Source: a virus
Virus record (IMG/VR): IMGVR_UViG_3300043446_001791
Span: 1-64,000 of that record
Length of the DNA: 64,000 nucleotides
Direction: 5' to 3' (one strand)
The notes beneath the pieces are model-generated. The model searched no databases, was not told the DNA's origin, and saw only the letters and a list, made by a program, of their open reading frames with translations. The translations under genes were made by a program, and so were the position numbers. Position 1 is the stretch's first letter. The number at the start of each line of letters is the position of its first letter. Positions 32,487-42,104 of this stretch are shown one piece after another.

Positions 32487-33087
32487 TTGTCCATCCCCCT
32501 GCATCAAAATATGCTTTGCGATAAGCATTAACCTTTTCATCCATAATCTTATTTAAGCCTTCTTCTTTTGGCCCAGAAGTTGGATCTGAGAAGTGGCAAA
32601 AAATCATCTCTACAAAATCACCATCTTTAAATAGGGTTGGTTTTCTCCAATGCACTTGGTGAGTTCCACTAAAGGTTACAGCCTGATTATCTTTTAAAAC
32701 AAACTCCTTATCTGGCTCAACTACAAGTGGCCAACTAATGTTTGAACTTAATTGATAGTCAAATGTAAATCTGGGTTCCTTAAATGTTTCATCATAATGC
32801 GGAAATAATGATGGCTTAAAATGAAATTTTCCACAATTACTTGTTACATTTTCATATCTAGCAAAACAGTGTTCTGTTAATACTAAATTATCGTTTCCAC
32901 TAACGAGACGGGCTACTTTGGTAAACTTTTTTACAACCTCTACTTCAAGTTGTATAAATAGGTTAGCCTGACAATGTTCCTGAACAAAGTTACCGCCAGT
33001 ACTTCTAGAAATAGAGGCCCTTACAGAATCTATCCCATCCTGATTTAGTATATCGTCTACTATTACATTATTTTCATTATATTTCAT
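32470..33087 (-). CDS. 2OG-Fe(II) oxygenase-like protein, tandem copy 2
   Basis: 205 residues. LFPHYDETFKEPRFTFDYQL (H-x-D), LKDNQAVTFSGTHQVHWRKPTLFKDGDFVEMIF: the same core as its neighbours. CGGAGGTATAAA precedes the ATG. Sequence identity to the sister copies is low outside the core, so each may have its own substrate. Confidence 0.68.
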   Translation of the reverse strand: MKYNENNVIVDDILNQDGIDSVRASISRSTGGNFVQEHCQANLFIQLEVEVVKKFTKVARLVSGNDNLVLTEHCFARYENVTSNCGKFHFKPSLFPHYDETFKEPRFTFDYQLSSNISWPLVVEPDKEFVLKDNQAVTFSGTHQVHWRKPTLFKDGDFVEMIFCHFSDPTSGPKEEGLNKIMDEKVNAYRKAYFDAGGWTNGSTS

Positions 33088-33713
33088 TTTATACCTCCGT
33101 TATAGTTTTCTATAAAATCATAAATTTCTTTTTCTGAATATGCTGTATGCTCTATGTTTCTATTTTCTAATGCTATATGAAAAAACAACATTTTTACATA
33201 TTCATCATCGTTCCATTGCTTCTTTTGTCTCCAATGATAATTTTTAGTTGTTATTATTCCTAAAGCGTCATTATTATTTAACTCATATAAATCTTTGTTA
33301 ATTCCTATAGCCCAAGATGTATTTGCGTCTAGTTGATAGTCTAAGACAAAATCACTTTCACCTGGAGCATCTTTGTGTGGATTAAGATACGGATTACCAC
33401 CGTATTTTTTATTATATTCAACATATGTCACACCAACAACGGATCTAACGTTTATTCCAAAATTAGATAAAATATCAGTTGCACATTTCTTTGCAGATAA
33501 AATAATATCATCATCAAGTTCTAATCTATCAATATCTAGTCTAGACAATAGTTCTTTTTTGATTGCAATAAATTTTTTATCACTTGGATATTGGTGGCCC
33601 ATTTTTGAATCATACCATTCCACTATTTCACGATTTTCAAATTCTTTATTTATACTTTTATATATTCTTAAAATTTGCTCATCAGAAAAAATATTAGATT
33701 TAACAAGTGTCAT
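33084..33713 (-). CDS. 2OG-Fe(II) oxygenase-like protein, tandem copy 3
   Basis: 209 residues from ATG 33713; the longer frame starts at a TTG. YLNPHKDAPGESDFVLDYQL and NDALGIITTKNYHWRQKKQWNDDEYVKMLFFH show the same H-x-D ... HWR pattern. A TATAAT box ends 6 nt before the ATG, so the mRNA is probably leaderless and starts the oxygenase run. Confidence 0.68.
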   Translation of the reverse strand: MTLVKSNIFSDEQILRIYKSINKEFENREIVEWYDSKMGHQYPSDKKFIAIKKELLSRLDIDRLELDDDIILSAKKCATDILSNFGINVRSVVGVTYVEYNKKYGGNPYLNPHKDAPGESDFVLDYQLDANTSWAIGINKDLYELNNNDALGIITTKNYHWRQKKQWNDDEYVKMLFFHIALENRNIEHTAYSEKEIYDFIENYNGGIK

Positions 33714-33719
33714 ATATAT

Positions 33720-33725
33720 ATTATA
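33720..33725 (-). promoter_or_regulatory. -10 box, leaderless arrangement
   Basis: TATAAT, 6 nt (ATATAT), ATG at 33713. The TAA stop of the preceding nuclease-like gene is inside the box. Confidence 0.45.
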
Positions 33726-34005
33726 CCCTATCAACCAAGGACTCTAATAGGTCGAACTCTAATATTACTAACCTAGTCTTTTTATTGCCTTCACCTAAAA
33801 CAACAACTATTGCTGGGTCATTATTATTCCTAATGGCATCTGTAGTTGCCTTAGCCCATACATCTTGATTTAATGTAAATGACTTTTTATTTTCTTTAAA
33901 ATCTATAGTAAAGTTATTCCAGGTAGCGTCTCCCTTTTTAATACCACGCCCAGAATTTTTATGTTGTTTAGCACCAATTCTTTTACTTTCATTCTTTTCG
34001 CTCAT
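33721..34005 (-). CDS. Small PD-(D/E)XK nuclease-like protein (Hjc-type)
   Basis: 94 residues. RIGAKQHKNSGRGIKKGDATWNNF, then TIDFKENKKSF: a GD aspartate followed by an acidic-x-K pair, the spacing of small archaeal-type Holliday junction and VRR nucleases. Only the core is present. Lies beside RecA, so a recombination role is likely. Confidence 0.5.
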   Translation of the reverse strand: MSEKNESKRIGAKQHKNSGRGIKKGDATWNNFTIDFKENKKSFTLNQDVWAKATTDAIRNNNDPAIVVVLGEGNKKTRLVILEFDLLESLVDRV

Positions 34006-34174
34006 GGACCCTCTTTTTTTTATATCCTACCTTAAATAATTCAACCTCAGATAAATGTTTATCAGAACACATCCAAGATGCCATTCCAGTTGTAATATAT
34101 ATACGAATAGTCTTTACTTCTTTTTTGCATACTTTACAAGGAAATTTTCCTTCATAAATACTATACTTATCCAC
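33989..34174 (-). CDS. Small zinc-binding protein
   Basis: 61 residues, FPCKVCKKE then WMCSDKH, a possible Cys3His zinc site, with a basic tail. Overlaps RecA's end and the nuclease-like gene's start. Confidence 0.55.
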   Translation of the reverse strand: MDKYSIYEGKFPCKVCKKEVKTIRIYITTGMASWMCSDKHLSEVELFKVGYKKKRVHERKE

Positions 34175-35180
34175 TAATCTTGGCCTTAATCATTTCTTGT
34201 AGATCTAAGTCCTCTCTTACTCTATTAACAAAACCATCTCTGCCTTGTACCTTTGTGCCGTCTGGCAATAAGTACCATGCTCCAGTTCTTTCAACTATTC
34301 CCATTAGTTCAGCAGTGTCAACAAGATCAGCGATAGCATCAATACCCAAAGTATCGCCTCTAAAATAGAAATCATATTCACCAGACTGAAAAGCAGGAGA
34401 AGTTTTAGAAAACTGTAACTCCCATCTAATCTTTCTACCAACTTTTTCTTCAATAGCCTTGTCACCAACATATATTTTTCCTTTCAATGCTTGATTTTCT
34501 GATTCAGAAGAAAATAATTTAATTACAGTAGATGAGTAAAACTTTGTTGCTTGTCCGCCAGTTGGCTGTTGACTTGTATACATTGCATTAATATTATTTC
34601 TTGACTGACTAATTAAAAGCAATAACGTAGGCTTAACTTTATTATTTGCATAGTTAAGCATTTTCCATGCATTACTAAAATCACGAGACTCTGCTCCAAT
34701 TTGTTTAGTATTCTCTAATTGTTTTAACTCAGTAGAATCTTTTTCAAAATAGATAGCAGGAAGCAAAGAAGTAATTGAATCAACCACAATAATATCAACA
34801 CCAGCCTCTATTAGATTTACTCCTACATCTACCATCTCATTGATTGTTCTAGCCTGAGACACTATTAATTTAGATGTGTCTACACCTAACTTAGCAGCCC
34901 ATTCTTTATCATAAGACATTTCTGCATCTATCCAAGCACAGATCTTTCCTTCTTTCTGTGCCAAGGCAATTGTTTGTAAGCATAATGATGATTTAGCACT
35001 TGACTTGCTCCCCCAAACTAATACCTGCCTACCATATGGAAGTCCTCCATTAAGTGCACGATTAAGTCCATAACTTGGTGTTGCCGCATATTCTGTTTTT
35101 GGTACTTCGTCTCCAACTAAAATACTTTTTCTTAATTTAGGGTTTAGTTGTGCTATCACATCTTCAATACTAACCGACAT
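34167..35180 (-). CDS. RecA/UvsX-type recombinase
   Basis: 337 residues, the bacterial RecA length. VLVWGSKSSAKSSLCLQT is the Walker A, with Ala where nearly all RecA have Gly (GPESSGKT). ICAWIDAEMSYDKEWA, VDIIVVDSITSLLP (Walker B) and LLLLISQSRNNINAMY follow in order, then TGGQATKFYSS in loop 2. Recombination and fork repair in phage replication. Overlaps the polymerase gene. Confidence 0.88.
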   Translation of the reverse strand: MSVSIEDVIAQLNPKLRKSILVGDEVPKTEYAATPSYGLNRALNGGLPYGRQVLVWGSKSSAKSSLCLQTIALAQKEGKICAWIDAEMSYDKEWAAKLGVDTSKLIVSQARTINEMVDVGVNLIEAGVDIIVVDSITSLLPAIYFEKDSTELKQLENTKQIGAESRDFSNAWKMLNYANNKVKPTLLLLISQSRNNINAMYTSQQPTGGQATKFYSSTVIKLFSSESENQALKGKIYVGDKAIEEKVGRKIRWELQFSKTSPAFQSGEYDFYFRGDTLGIDAIADLVDTAELMGIVERTGAWYLLPDGTKVQGRDGFVNRVREDLDLQEMIKAKISG

Positions 35181-38100
35181 TTATATCCTCCAATATAACA
35201 GTTCCGTCTTTTGTTTTTCCAAATTCAAATTTGTAAGCATGGCCTTCTTCAATTTTCATGTATGCCTTTGCGAATGCAGTAGGAAATACTGTTACCGAAT
35301 GTAGTTCTCTAGATGTATCTGCAAGGGTTAAAGATGCCATCTTTTTCCCTGCCTTTGTTATTCTTGGTTTAAAAGAAACAACAAATAACTCTTCATCTTT
35401 ATATGGTAACATTCTATAATTTAAAAATTTAATTAATGCTGCATCAGAATTCTTTATCTCGTCTACAGGAATAGCAGAAACAATTCTATTATCAGTACAC
35501 AGTGCAATATAACTTCTTCCAGCCTCAATGGTAGTCTGTTCTTCATCAAATACACCTATGCTGCCAGTCTTATCTAAAATTTCTACACGACTCCAACCTT
35601 TGCCACGCTTAATGCCCTTTACCATTCCCATTAAAATGAAAGATCCCTTTTCTTCAAAATCTTCTACAGAATTTATAAAGGCATGATAATGCGATGGAAC
35701 AGTTTGTGTAAATTCTGGCAATCCCAAATACTCATAAAGATTTTCACGAAGTTCGTTATCGTTTCTTGGATTGTCTGGAAATGTTGCAGCACCAATAATT
35801 CTTAATGCCTCAAGTGCTCGACTATTTACTCCATTGCCTTTGGTAAATGTAAAATCTCTAACTTCCTGAAAAGACTTAAAAGGTCGTGCCGATATATATC
35901 GTTCTGCAATTTTATCAGAGATAAACTTGATCCCCGACAATCCAAACCGAATACCCTTACCCTCAATTTTAAAATCAATATCCGAATCGTTAATGTGAGG
36001 TAGTTTAATGCTAATCCCCATTCTTTTCGCTTCAATAAGATATTCAGTTCTCGCATCTTTGTCCCTTTCATTTTTAAGCAATGAGTACATAAACTCAATT
36101 GGATAATAATATTTTAGCCATGCCGTCCAATACGAGAGCGTAGAATAAGCAACCGCATGAGACTTGTTGAACGAATAGCCCGCATGCGCCTCAAAGTCAT
36201 GCCATAAATCACGAGCCTGATTAGGGCTAATAAACTTAGAAGCCCCATCAACGAAACGATCACGAAACGCATCAAACTCTCTAGCATCTTTCTTTTTACC
36301 AATGATCTTACGAACTTTATCGGCCTCAGACCAAGACATTCCTCCTAGTTGAACGCAGGCCTGCATAACCTGCTCTTGGTATAGGATACACCCATATGTT
36401 TCTTCGGTGAATGGTTTCATAGTTTGATGTAGATAATTTACTGCTTGTCTGCCGTGCTTTCTTTCAATATAGTCTTTGCCAATGGTATTCATAGCGCCTG
36501 GACGCACAAGAGCATTTGAGGCGGATAACTCTGCTAGATTTTTTACACCCATCTTTATAAGAAGGTTTGTATATGGGGTTGCTTCACATTGAAATACACC
36601 CTTTGTATATCCCTCAGAAAGCATCTGATATACTTTTTGATCTTCCATATCAATTTTTAGCAAATCAATCTCAGTACCTTCTCGCTCTTTAATTATTTTA
36701 ATAGTGTCATTAATAACACTTAATGTTTTAAGTCCAAGTGCGTCAATTTTGATGAGTCCAATTTTTTCAGCCTCTTCCATGTCCACTGCCACAACAGGAA
36801 TGCGCTCATCGGAACCAGGAGAATTACGTGTCTCCATCGGTGCGTACCTAAAAATAGGATTTTTACTAGTGACAACACCAGCAGCGTGTATGCCAGTACC
36901 TCTAATGCGACCACGAAGTTGTTCGCCATATTGTTCTACCTCTGGATATTTCTCTCTAAACCATGCAGTGGTTTTTGAAGTACAATACTCATCCCAAGTA
37001 TCTACCAACTTCAAAACTTTATTTACATCTGCCAATGGAATATTTAATGCACGAGCAACATCTCGTACTACGCCTTTATCTTTAAATTCTAAGAATGTTG
37101 CTATAGATGCAACATGCTTGTATTGTCTAACAAGATAGTCTTTAACTTCATCACGACGAGAATCTTGAATATCTGTATCAATATCTGGAAAGTCATTACG
37201 CTCAGGATTAATAAAGCGGAAGAACAAAAGACCATGCTTTAGTGGATCAATATCGGTAATTCCTAGTGCATAGCAAAGCAGTGAGCCAGCAGAGGATCCA
37301 CGGCCTGGCCCAACCATGATGCCTTCTTTCTTTGCCCAGGAGATCATACTTTGTACGACAAGAAAGTACGGACCAAACTTTTTATCTTGAATTACTTTTA
37401 GTTCTTCTTCAAGTCTGTCTAAATATTCCTGATTATTATTAAGGCCTTTTTCTGCCAAACCAGTCATAGCCAATTCTTTTAATTGTTTATCTGGATTTTT
37501 GTATTGTACTGGAAGAAGATTTAAACCATCTTTAATATCATAGTCTTCAATCTTATTAGCAAGTTCAATAGTATTTTCATAAATATCAGTTCTAAAAATT
37601 GCCTGCTTTTCCATAGCAGCCTGAATTTCTTCATATGAAAGAAGATGAATATCAAACTTATTAAATGACATTTGTCTATCTGCGCCGTATAGGTAATCAA
37701 GACGCTTCATTAGGTCCCCTTGCTTTTTGGACTTTTCATATGTAGCATCTTTTTGAATTTTATTTGAATATGTATTAAGAATAAGTTTTAGTTCTTGGAT
37801 TTCTTTTTGTGATGGATCTACGTGATGGCAGTCTGGAGTTACAATAGGCTTAACCTTAAACTCATCTGCTAACTGTAAAATTGTTTGGTTGATTGATTCA
37901 TCATTATGTGGCATTACTTCAAGATAATAGTCATCGCCAAATTCTTCTTTAAACCATTTAATATATTTCTTTGCCATGCCAAGTTCGCCAAGTTCAATAG
38001 ACTTAGCAATAATACCGCTTGGGCATGCGGAAGAAACAATAATGCCTTCTTTATATTTAGAAAGAACTTCAAAGTCTATTCTCGGCTTTTTATAATAACC

Positions 38101-38448
38101 TTCTGTCCAAGCAATTTCATTTAACCTATTTAAATTTTCTAAACCTACCTTGTTCTTGGCTAGAAGAATTATGTGGTTGTAAACCATATCTAATGGGGTG
38201 GTTCGATCTTCTTTGTCTCTTCTATCAAATCGATCCTCACACATATATCCTTCTATGCCAAGAATAGGCTTAATACCACTTGACTTAGCAGCACGATACA
38301 TTTCTCTGTGGCCAGAAAGGGAGCCATGGTCTGTAATCGATATTGCTGGCATACCCAATTTTGTAGCACGATCTACATATTCAGACGGCAACCCAATGCC
38401 ATCGAATAATGAAAAGTGGGTGTGTAAATGCAGTGGTACGTAATTCAT
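35170..38448 (-). CDS. dnaE: DNA polymerase III alpha subunit (DnaE type)
   Basis: 1092 residues. N-terminal PHP domain with LHLHTHFSLFDG and AISITDHGSLSG; the polymerase palm has PDIDTDIQD, the catalytic Asp pair; GSSAGSLLCYALGITDIDPL and AAGVVTSK follow the DnaE plan, as do GYTKGVFQCEA and SFNKSHAVAYS. The C-terminus has an OB-fold-like stretch (ILMGMVKGIKRGKGW). Phage-coded replicative polymerase, which should work with the helicase, primase and SSB-like protein of this operon. Confidence 0.93.
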   Translation of the reverse strand: MNYVPLHLHTHFSLFDGIGLPSEYVDRATKLGMPAISITDHGSLSGHREMYRAAKSSGIKPILGIEGYMCEDRFDRRDKEDRTTPLDMVYNHIILLAKNKVGLENLNRLNEIAWTEGYYKKPRIDFEVLSKYKEGIIVSSACPSGIIAKSIELGELGMAKKYIKWFKEEFGDDYYLEVMPHNDESINQTILQLADEFKVKPIVTPDCHHVDPSQKEIQELKLILNTYSNKIQKDATYEKSKKQGDLMKRLDYLYGADRQMSFNKFDIHLLSYEEIQAAMEKQAIFRTDIYENTIELANKIEDYDIKDGLNLLPVQYKNPDKQLKELAMTGLAEKGLNNNQEYLDRLEEELKVIQDKKFGPYFLVVQSMISWAKKEGIMVGPGRGSSAGSLLCYALGITDIDPLKHGLLFFRFINPERNDFPDIDTDIQDSRRDEVKDYLVRQYKHVASIATFLEFKDKGVVRDVARALNIPLADVNKVLKLVDTWDEYCTSKTTAWFREKYPEVEQYGEQLRGRIRGTGIHAAGVVTSKNPIFRYAPMETRNSPGSDERIPVVAVDMEEAEKIGLIKIDALGLKTLSVINDTIKIIKEREGTEIDLLKIDMEDQKVYQMLSEGYTKGVFQCEATPYTNLLIKMGVKNLAELSASNALVRPGAMNTIGKDYIERKHGRQAVNYLHQTMKPFTEETYGCILYQEQVMQACVQLGGMSWSEADKVRKIIGKKKDAREFDAFRDRFVDGASKFISPNQARDLWHDFEAHAGYSFNKSHAVAYSTLSYWTAWLKYYYPIEFMYSLLKNERDKDARTEYLIEAKRMGISIKLPHINDSDIDFKIEGKGIRFGLSGIKFISDKIAERYISARPFKSFQEVRDFTFTKGNGVNSRALEALRIIGAATFPDNPRNDNELRENLYEYLGLPEFTQTVPSHYHAFINSVEDFEEKGSFILMGMVKGIKRGKGWSRVEILDKTGSIGVFDEEQTTIEAGRSYIALCTDNRIVSAIPVDEIKNSDAALIKFLNYRMLPYKDEELFVVSFKPRITKAGKKMASLTLADTSRELHSVTVFPTAFAKAYMKIEEGHAYKFEFGKTKDGTVILEDINVG

Positions 38449-38451
38449 CTA

Positions 38452-39114
38452 CTACCAGTCGATGTTTGTCGCTGAGGTAGAAGATGGAGAATCAAAGCCT
38501 AAGTAAAATGCCTCTTGTTCCGCATATGGAACACGACGCAATGCTTTCTCCAATGGGTATGGCTCGATGCCCTCCCAATTAAAAGGCTCTTTATCTGGGG
38601 CCGATGGAATCAAAGTATATGATGTTTCAGTTCCCTGACCATTACGCTTTAACTTCCATGTTAGGTTTGAGATGCTTCCTGTTTCAAGTGCATACTCACG
38701 AATAGTATTAAACGAAGATTGCTTGCTTACGCCCATAGACCAGATAGCAACATAAGGCTTATCTTCAATGCCATCATCTACAAGCACATTGCAATAGAAA
38801 CGTAGACGGCCACGCCACCCACTGTTACCTTTTGGATCCTTACGATACATTTCTTCTGCCCAGTCACGGCCCTCTGTATCTAGAGTATCTACAGCCTTAC
38901 GCTTATAGTCTTTTGGATTTGTATGTTCTTTAACAACAAGTGCTAGTCCACGCTTGTCGTTATAGTTTGCTGAGTCTTCATCTAATTCTTCAATGAATCT
39001 GATCTTAACTGCTTGTCCATCTGCCAACTTTAGCCAACGGACCTTTGGTGCGCTTTCATCTGTTTTCTTGTCGAGCAGGGCATTAATGTTTTTGAGTCCC
39101 TTAATAACGCTCAT
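38452..39114 (-). CDS. Single-stranded DNA-binding-like protein
   Basis: 220 residues. VRWLKLADGQAVKIRFIEELDE and RLRFYCNVLVDDGIEDKPYVAIWSMG form a likely OB-type beta core, as in gp32-like phage proteins. The C-terminus ends in SATNIDW, a short acidic-aromatic tail of the kind SSBs use to call partners. First gene behind the best promoter in the window (39137-39165), then DnaE and RecA. Confidence 0.55.
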   Translation of the reverse strand: MSVIKGLKNINALLDKKTDESAPKVRWLKLADGQAVKIRFIEELDEDSANYNDKRGLALVVKEHTNPKDYKRKAVDTLDTEGRDWAEEMYRKDPKGNSGWRGRLRFYCNVLVDDGIEDKPYVAIWSMGVSKQSSFNTIREYALETGSISNLTWKLKRNGQGTETSYTLIPSAPDKEPFNWEGIEPYPLEKALRRVPYAEQEAFYLGFDSPSSTSATNIDW

Positions 39115-39136
39115 AGTTTTCTCCTTTGTTTATTAT

Positions 39137-39165
39137 ATTATATACTAGCAAATTTTGTTTGTCAA
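39137..39165 (-). promoter_or_regulatory. Consensus sigma-A promoter of the SSB-like/DnaE/RecA operon
   Basis: TTGACA at 39160-39165, 17-nt spacer, TATAAT at 39137-39142: a perfect match at ideal spacing. The stop codon of the upstream halogenase lies in the -35. About 15 nt of leader precede AAAGGAG and the ATG at 39114. Confidence 0.93.
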
Positions 39166-40613
39166 GTAATTGAGTTATATTTATTAAAATACTCTTCTAT
39201 CTCTATTCCTTTAAACTCTTTTGCTTCTTTATACAGTTTATCATATGCTTCTCTTGTTTGCAAATTAGAAACTGTATTATTTTTATTAAATTGTCCTGTT
39301 CCAACATAGGTTGTCATCCAAGACTGATATCCAAATGTTTTATTATTATTTTTAATAATAAAATCAGATATACAATTATCATCTAATTCAGATAACACTA
39401 TTTTGGCATATTCTGGAATAACATTTTTTTGTTTAAAGTTTTTCCAAAAGTCTGTGTCGTCTCTATCAGTTAAATAATGAATATATATAAAACCTAATAA
39501 TTCTTTATTTTTTTCTAGTATTTTATTGTTATATTTTTCTATTACTGAATAATCTTTTTCTTCTATAAATTTATTTAAAAATTCATCAGATATAAAAAGA
39601 CTCATCATATAAATTGTTAGCATAATTGAGGTTGCATGTAATGGTTCAAAAAATCCAGATGCCAGTCCTACCGATAAACAATTTTTAATCCATGGTTGTT
39701 TATAATATCCTGAATTAAAATCAAAATGATTTACTATTTTTATATCTTCTTTTTTAAATAATTGATATATTTCTTCTTCTGCTTGCTCTTTATTTATATA
39801 TGAGGGATCATAAACATATCCACATCCATACCTATGCTTTAATGGCGTCTTCCAAACCCAGCCATATTTCATTGCAATTATTTCAGTACATAAGGAATAA
39901 TTTTCATCTTGTGGTAAAAAGAATGCCAATGCTTTTGTGCACGGTAAACTTTCAGACGTATCTACCCATTCTGATTGCAAATGTTTTCCAACAACTAAAT
40001 TTTTAAAGCCTGTTGCATCTATTACAAAGTTACAGTCGTAGGCTCCTTTTTCTGTATGCACCACACTTATGTTGCCATCAAATTCTCCAAAATATGTAAA
40101 TACATCATCAACAACCTTTATTCCACGTAACTCGGAATGTTTTCTAAAAAATTCAGCAAGTTTAATTGCATCTAAATGCCATCCTATATAAGGCCAGGTC
40201 AATGTATTTTTTTCTGTGGCAGCCAAGCCTTTATTTATTTCATCAAGTGTTTTACCGTTAAACATTAACTCCATGGAAGCATTTTTAAAATTTGTTAAAA
40301 TTATTTCTCTATTGTCTTGAGTATCGGCAACATAGTTTGTTAATGGATGGAAGTATGATTTATTGCTTTTAGACCATCCTGTAAATCTTATTCCATTTTT
40401 TAATGTTGCCCCTGTATGCTCTATAAATTCATCTAGTGGCAACTCTAACTCATCAAAGATATATTTAAAATTTGAAGTTGTTCCTTCTCCAGCACCTAAA
40501 ACACCTATTTTAGAACTATCAATTATTGTAATGTCAGAGTTCTTATATTTATGCTTAATAGTAAGTGCTGCTAAATATCCAGCAGTACCGCCACCAATAA
40601 CTACTATCTTCAT
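39162..40613 (-). CDS. Flavin-dependent halogenase (tryptophan halogenase family), copy 2
   Basis: 483 residues. GGGTAGYLAAL (FAD), GAGEGTTSNFKY, ATLKNGIRFTGW with the catalytic-lysine position, GWVWKTPL near residue 254 (W-x-W-x-x-P; Thr replaces Ile) and ASGFFEPLHATS near residue 333. Compared with the copy at 1145, the EPLEST motif has become EPLHAT, so substrate choice or rate may differ. Sits among replication genes, overlapping the small membrane protein upstream by 4 nt. Confidence 0.82.
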   Translation of the reverse strand: MKIVVIGGGTAGYLAALTIKHKYKNSDITIIDSSKIGVLGAGEGTTSNFKYIFDELELPLDEFIEHTGATLKNGIRFTGWSKSNKSYFHPLTNYVADTQDNREIILTNFKNASMELMFNGKTLDEINKGLAATEKNTLTWPYIGWHLDAIKLAEFFRKHSELRGIKVVDDVFTYFGEFDGNISVVHTEKGAYDCNFVIDATGFKNLVVGKHLQSEWVDTSESLPCTKALAFFLPQDENYSLCTEIIAMKYGWVWKTPLKHRYGCGYVYDPSYINKEQAEEEIYQLFKKEDIKIVNHFDFNSGYYKQPWIKNCLSVGLASGFFEPLHATSIMLTIYMMSLFISDEFLNKFIEEKDYSVIEKYNNKILEKNKELLGFIYIHYLTDRDDTDFWKNFKQKNVIPEYAKIVLSELDDNCISDFIIKNNNKTFGYQSWMTTYVGTGQFNKNNTVSNLQTREAYDKLYKEAKEFKGIEIEEYFNKYNSIT

Positions 40614-40906
40614 AGAATTAAGCCGAAATACTTAGCAATATAAATAATAGCAAGTATAGACCACAATATATTAAACCATATGAGGGTTGGTATTGTTTTT
40701 ACTGTTGAAGACCAGATCAAGCCGATGCTTGAAACTAAAGCAAAAATATACAGCCACCAAATCTCTTTGCCGAATAACAATCCAGGAAATATAATTGATG
40801 CTTTTGCAACAAATGCAAAAAATTCTACAGTATTTGCTTTTGTCCAATATTCTTTATGGCCCATTGTTTTTAATGCTTGTAGCCATTCCATATTATTTTT
40901 TTTCAT
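40610..40906 (-). CDS. Small polytopic membrane protein
   Basis: 98 residues with up to three or four hydrophobic segments (about 28-46, 49-64, 69-80 and 82-96). ATGA overlap with the halogenase, so they may work together, for instance in transport or in membrane placement of the halogenase, but no family is recognised. Confidence 0.5.
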   Translation of the reverse strand: MKKNNMEWLQALKTMGHKEYWTKANTVEFFAFVAKASIIFPGLLFGKEIWWLYIFALVSSIGLIWSSTVKTIPTLIWFNILWSILAIIYIAKYFGLIL

Positions 40907-40907
40907 T

Positions 40908-41852
40908 TTAATTTAAAAGAGAGAGGATAGATTTATCAAAATCATGATTTAATTTCATTATCTCTTCATCCTCCATTTCTCCGATATCCTTATATCTAGA
41001 ATCTATATTAATGATAGAAATACTAGAGCCAAATCTTTTAATAAGTCTATCTTTCATATTTGAACCAGCCTCGTCATTGTCTGCAATAACAATTATATCA
41101 GAAAAATATTTTTCAAGTAGGTCTAACTGCTTAGTAGATACATTAGCACCTAAAGTTGCTACTGCTGGAAACCCTACCTGATCTAATCTTATTGCATCAA
41201 AAGAAGATTCAACTACATAAACCTTAGATGCAGTCTTTACTCTATTTAAATTAAACAATAACTTTGACTTAGGAAGTTTTGGAGTATTTTTAAAGTCTTT
41301 GCCTTCTATAGATCTTGCAACAAATCCTACACATAATCCTTCATGATTATGCACTGGAATAGATATCATATCTTGTGTTTCAGAATATCCCAATTTAAAC
41401 TTTATTACAGAGTCCTTTGTAATTTTTCTTTTAACAAAATATTCTTTTGCTCTTTCAGAAACAAGAGCCTGTTCATGTAATCTTTGAACTATAGAAAAAT
41501 CAAACTCTGTCCACTCTTCTTTTTCTACTAATTTAGAATTTATCTCAGATAAAATATCTACCTCAACTTCTTTACTTTTGATAAATCTAACAGATTCAAA
41601 ATATGTCCTGTTTGAAAAATGCATTACCAACTCTATTAGGTCTGCAGTTTTTCCACAAGAAAAACAAAAAAATAAACCACTATACTTATTTATTTCTCCA
41701 GCAGGGGTTCGATGGTTTGCATGAAATGGACAAAATACTATATACTCAGACTCTGATTCTTTTTCTACAGTTACGCCAGACCCTGAGAGTACTCTTTTAA
41801 CTTGGCTGGCTGTGTATAAATTGGTCTGGTTCCGTCTATCCCTAGTATCCAT
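40908..41852 (-). CDS. DnaG-type primase
   Basis: 314 residues. N-terminal CHC2-type zinc finger (FCPFHANHRTPAG...FFCFSCGKTADLIEL), then a Toprim core: VYVVESSFDAIRLDQVG (Glu), IIVIADNDEAGSNM (D-x-D). Shorter than DnaG (about 600), lacking the helicase-binding C-terminus, as common in phages. Confidence 0.85.
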   Translation of the reverse strand: MDTRDRRNQTNLYTASQVKRVLSGSGVTVEKESESEYIVFCPFHANHRTPAGEINKYSGLFFCFSCGKTADLIELVMHFSNRTYFESVRFIKSKEVEVDILSEINSKLVEKEEWTEFDFSIVQRLHEQALVSERAKEYFVKRKITKDSVIKFKLGYSETQDMISIPVHNHEGLCVGFVARSIEGKDFKNTPKLPKSKLLFNLNRVKTASKVYVVESSFDAIRLDQVGFPAVATLGANVSTKQLDLLEKYFSDIIVIADNDEAGSNMKDRLIKRFGSSISIINIDSRYKDIGEMEDEEIMKLNHDFDKSILSLLN

Positions 41853-42097
41853 TCTGCCTTTTTTCTCCCTATATATATTCCATATACGCTTAATGCAAAT
41901 TCAAAATAATTTTTTTGTTCATTATAAGATAATGTAAATTCTGGATCAATATCAAATCTTGGAGCATATCCAGATAGGCGCATTTCTGATACCAGTAATC
42001 TGATATATTCTTGCTGCAGTCTGTATATGGCTGAGTCATCTGCTATGATTCCGTCTAGCCCAAACCGCTTTATCGCCTTGTGCGGAAATGTTTCCAT
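41771..42097 (-). CDS. Hypothetical protein
   Basis: 108 residues, overlapping the primase start by 82 nt, which is more than usual here. Features an IADDSAIYRLQQEYIRLLV helix and an FALSVYGIYIG strand. TATAAT ends 7 nt before its ATG. Possibly a replication accessory protein. Confidence 0.5.
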   Translation of the reverse strand: METFPHKAIKRFGLDGIIADDSAIYRLQQEYIRLLVSEMRLSGYAPRFDIDPEFTLSYNEQKNYFEFALSVYGIYIGRKKAEWILGIDGTRPIYTQPAKLKEYSQGLA

Positions 42098-42104
42098 GTT
42101 GCAT

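Noticed and set aside
36704-37138. Plus-strand 144-residue frame in the polymerase gene
   Set aside because: Antisense to conserved DnaE motifs; no start signal.
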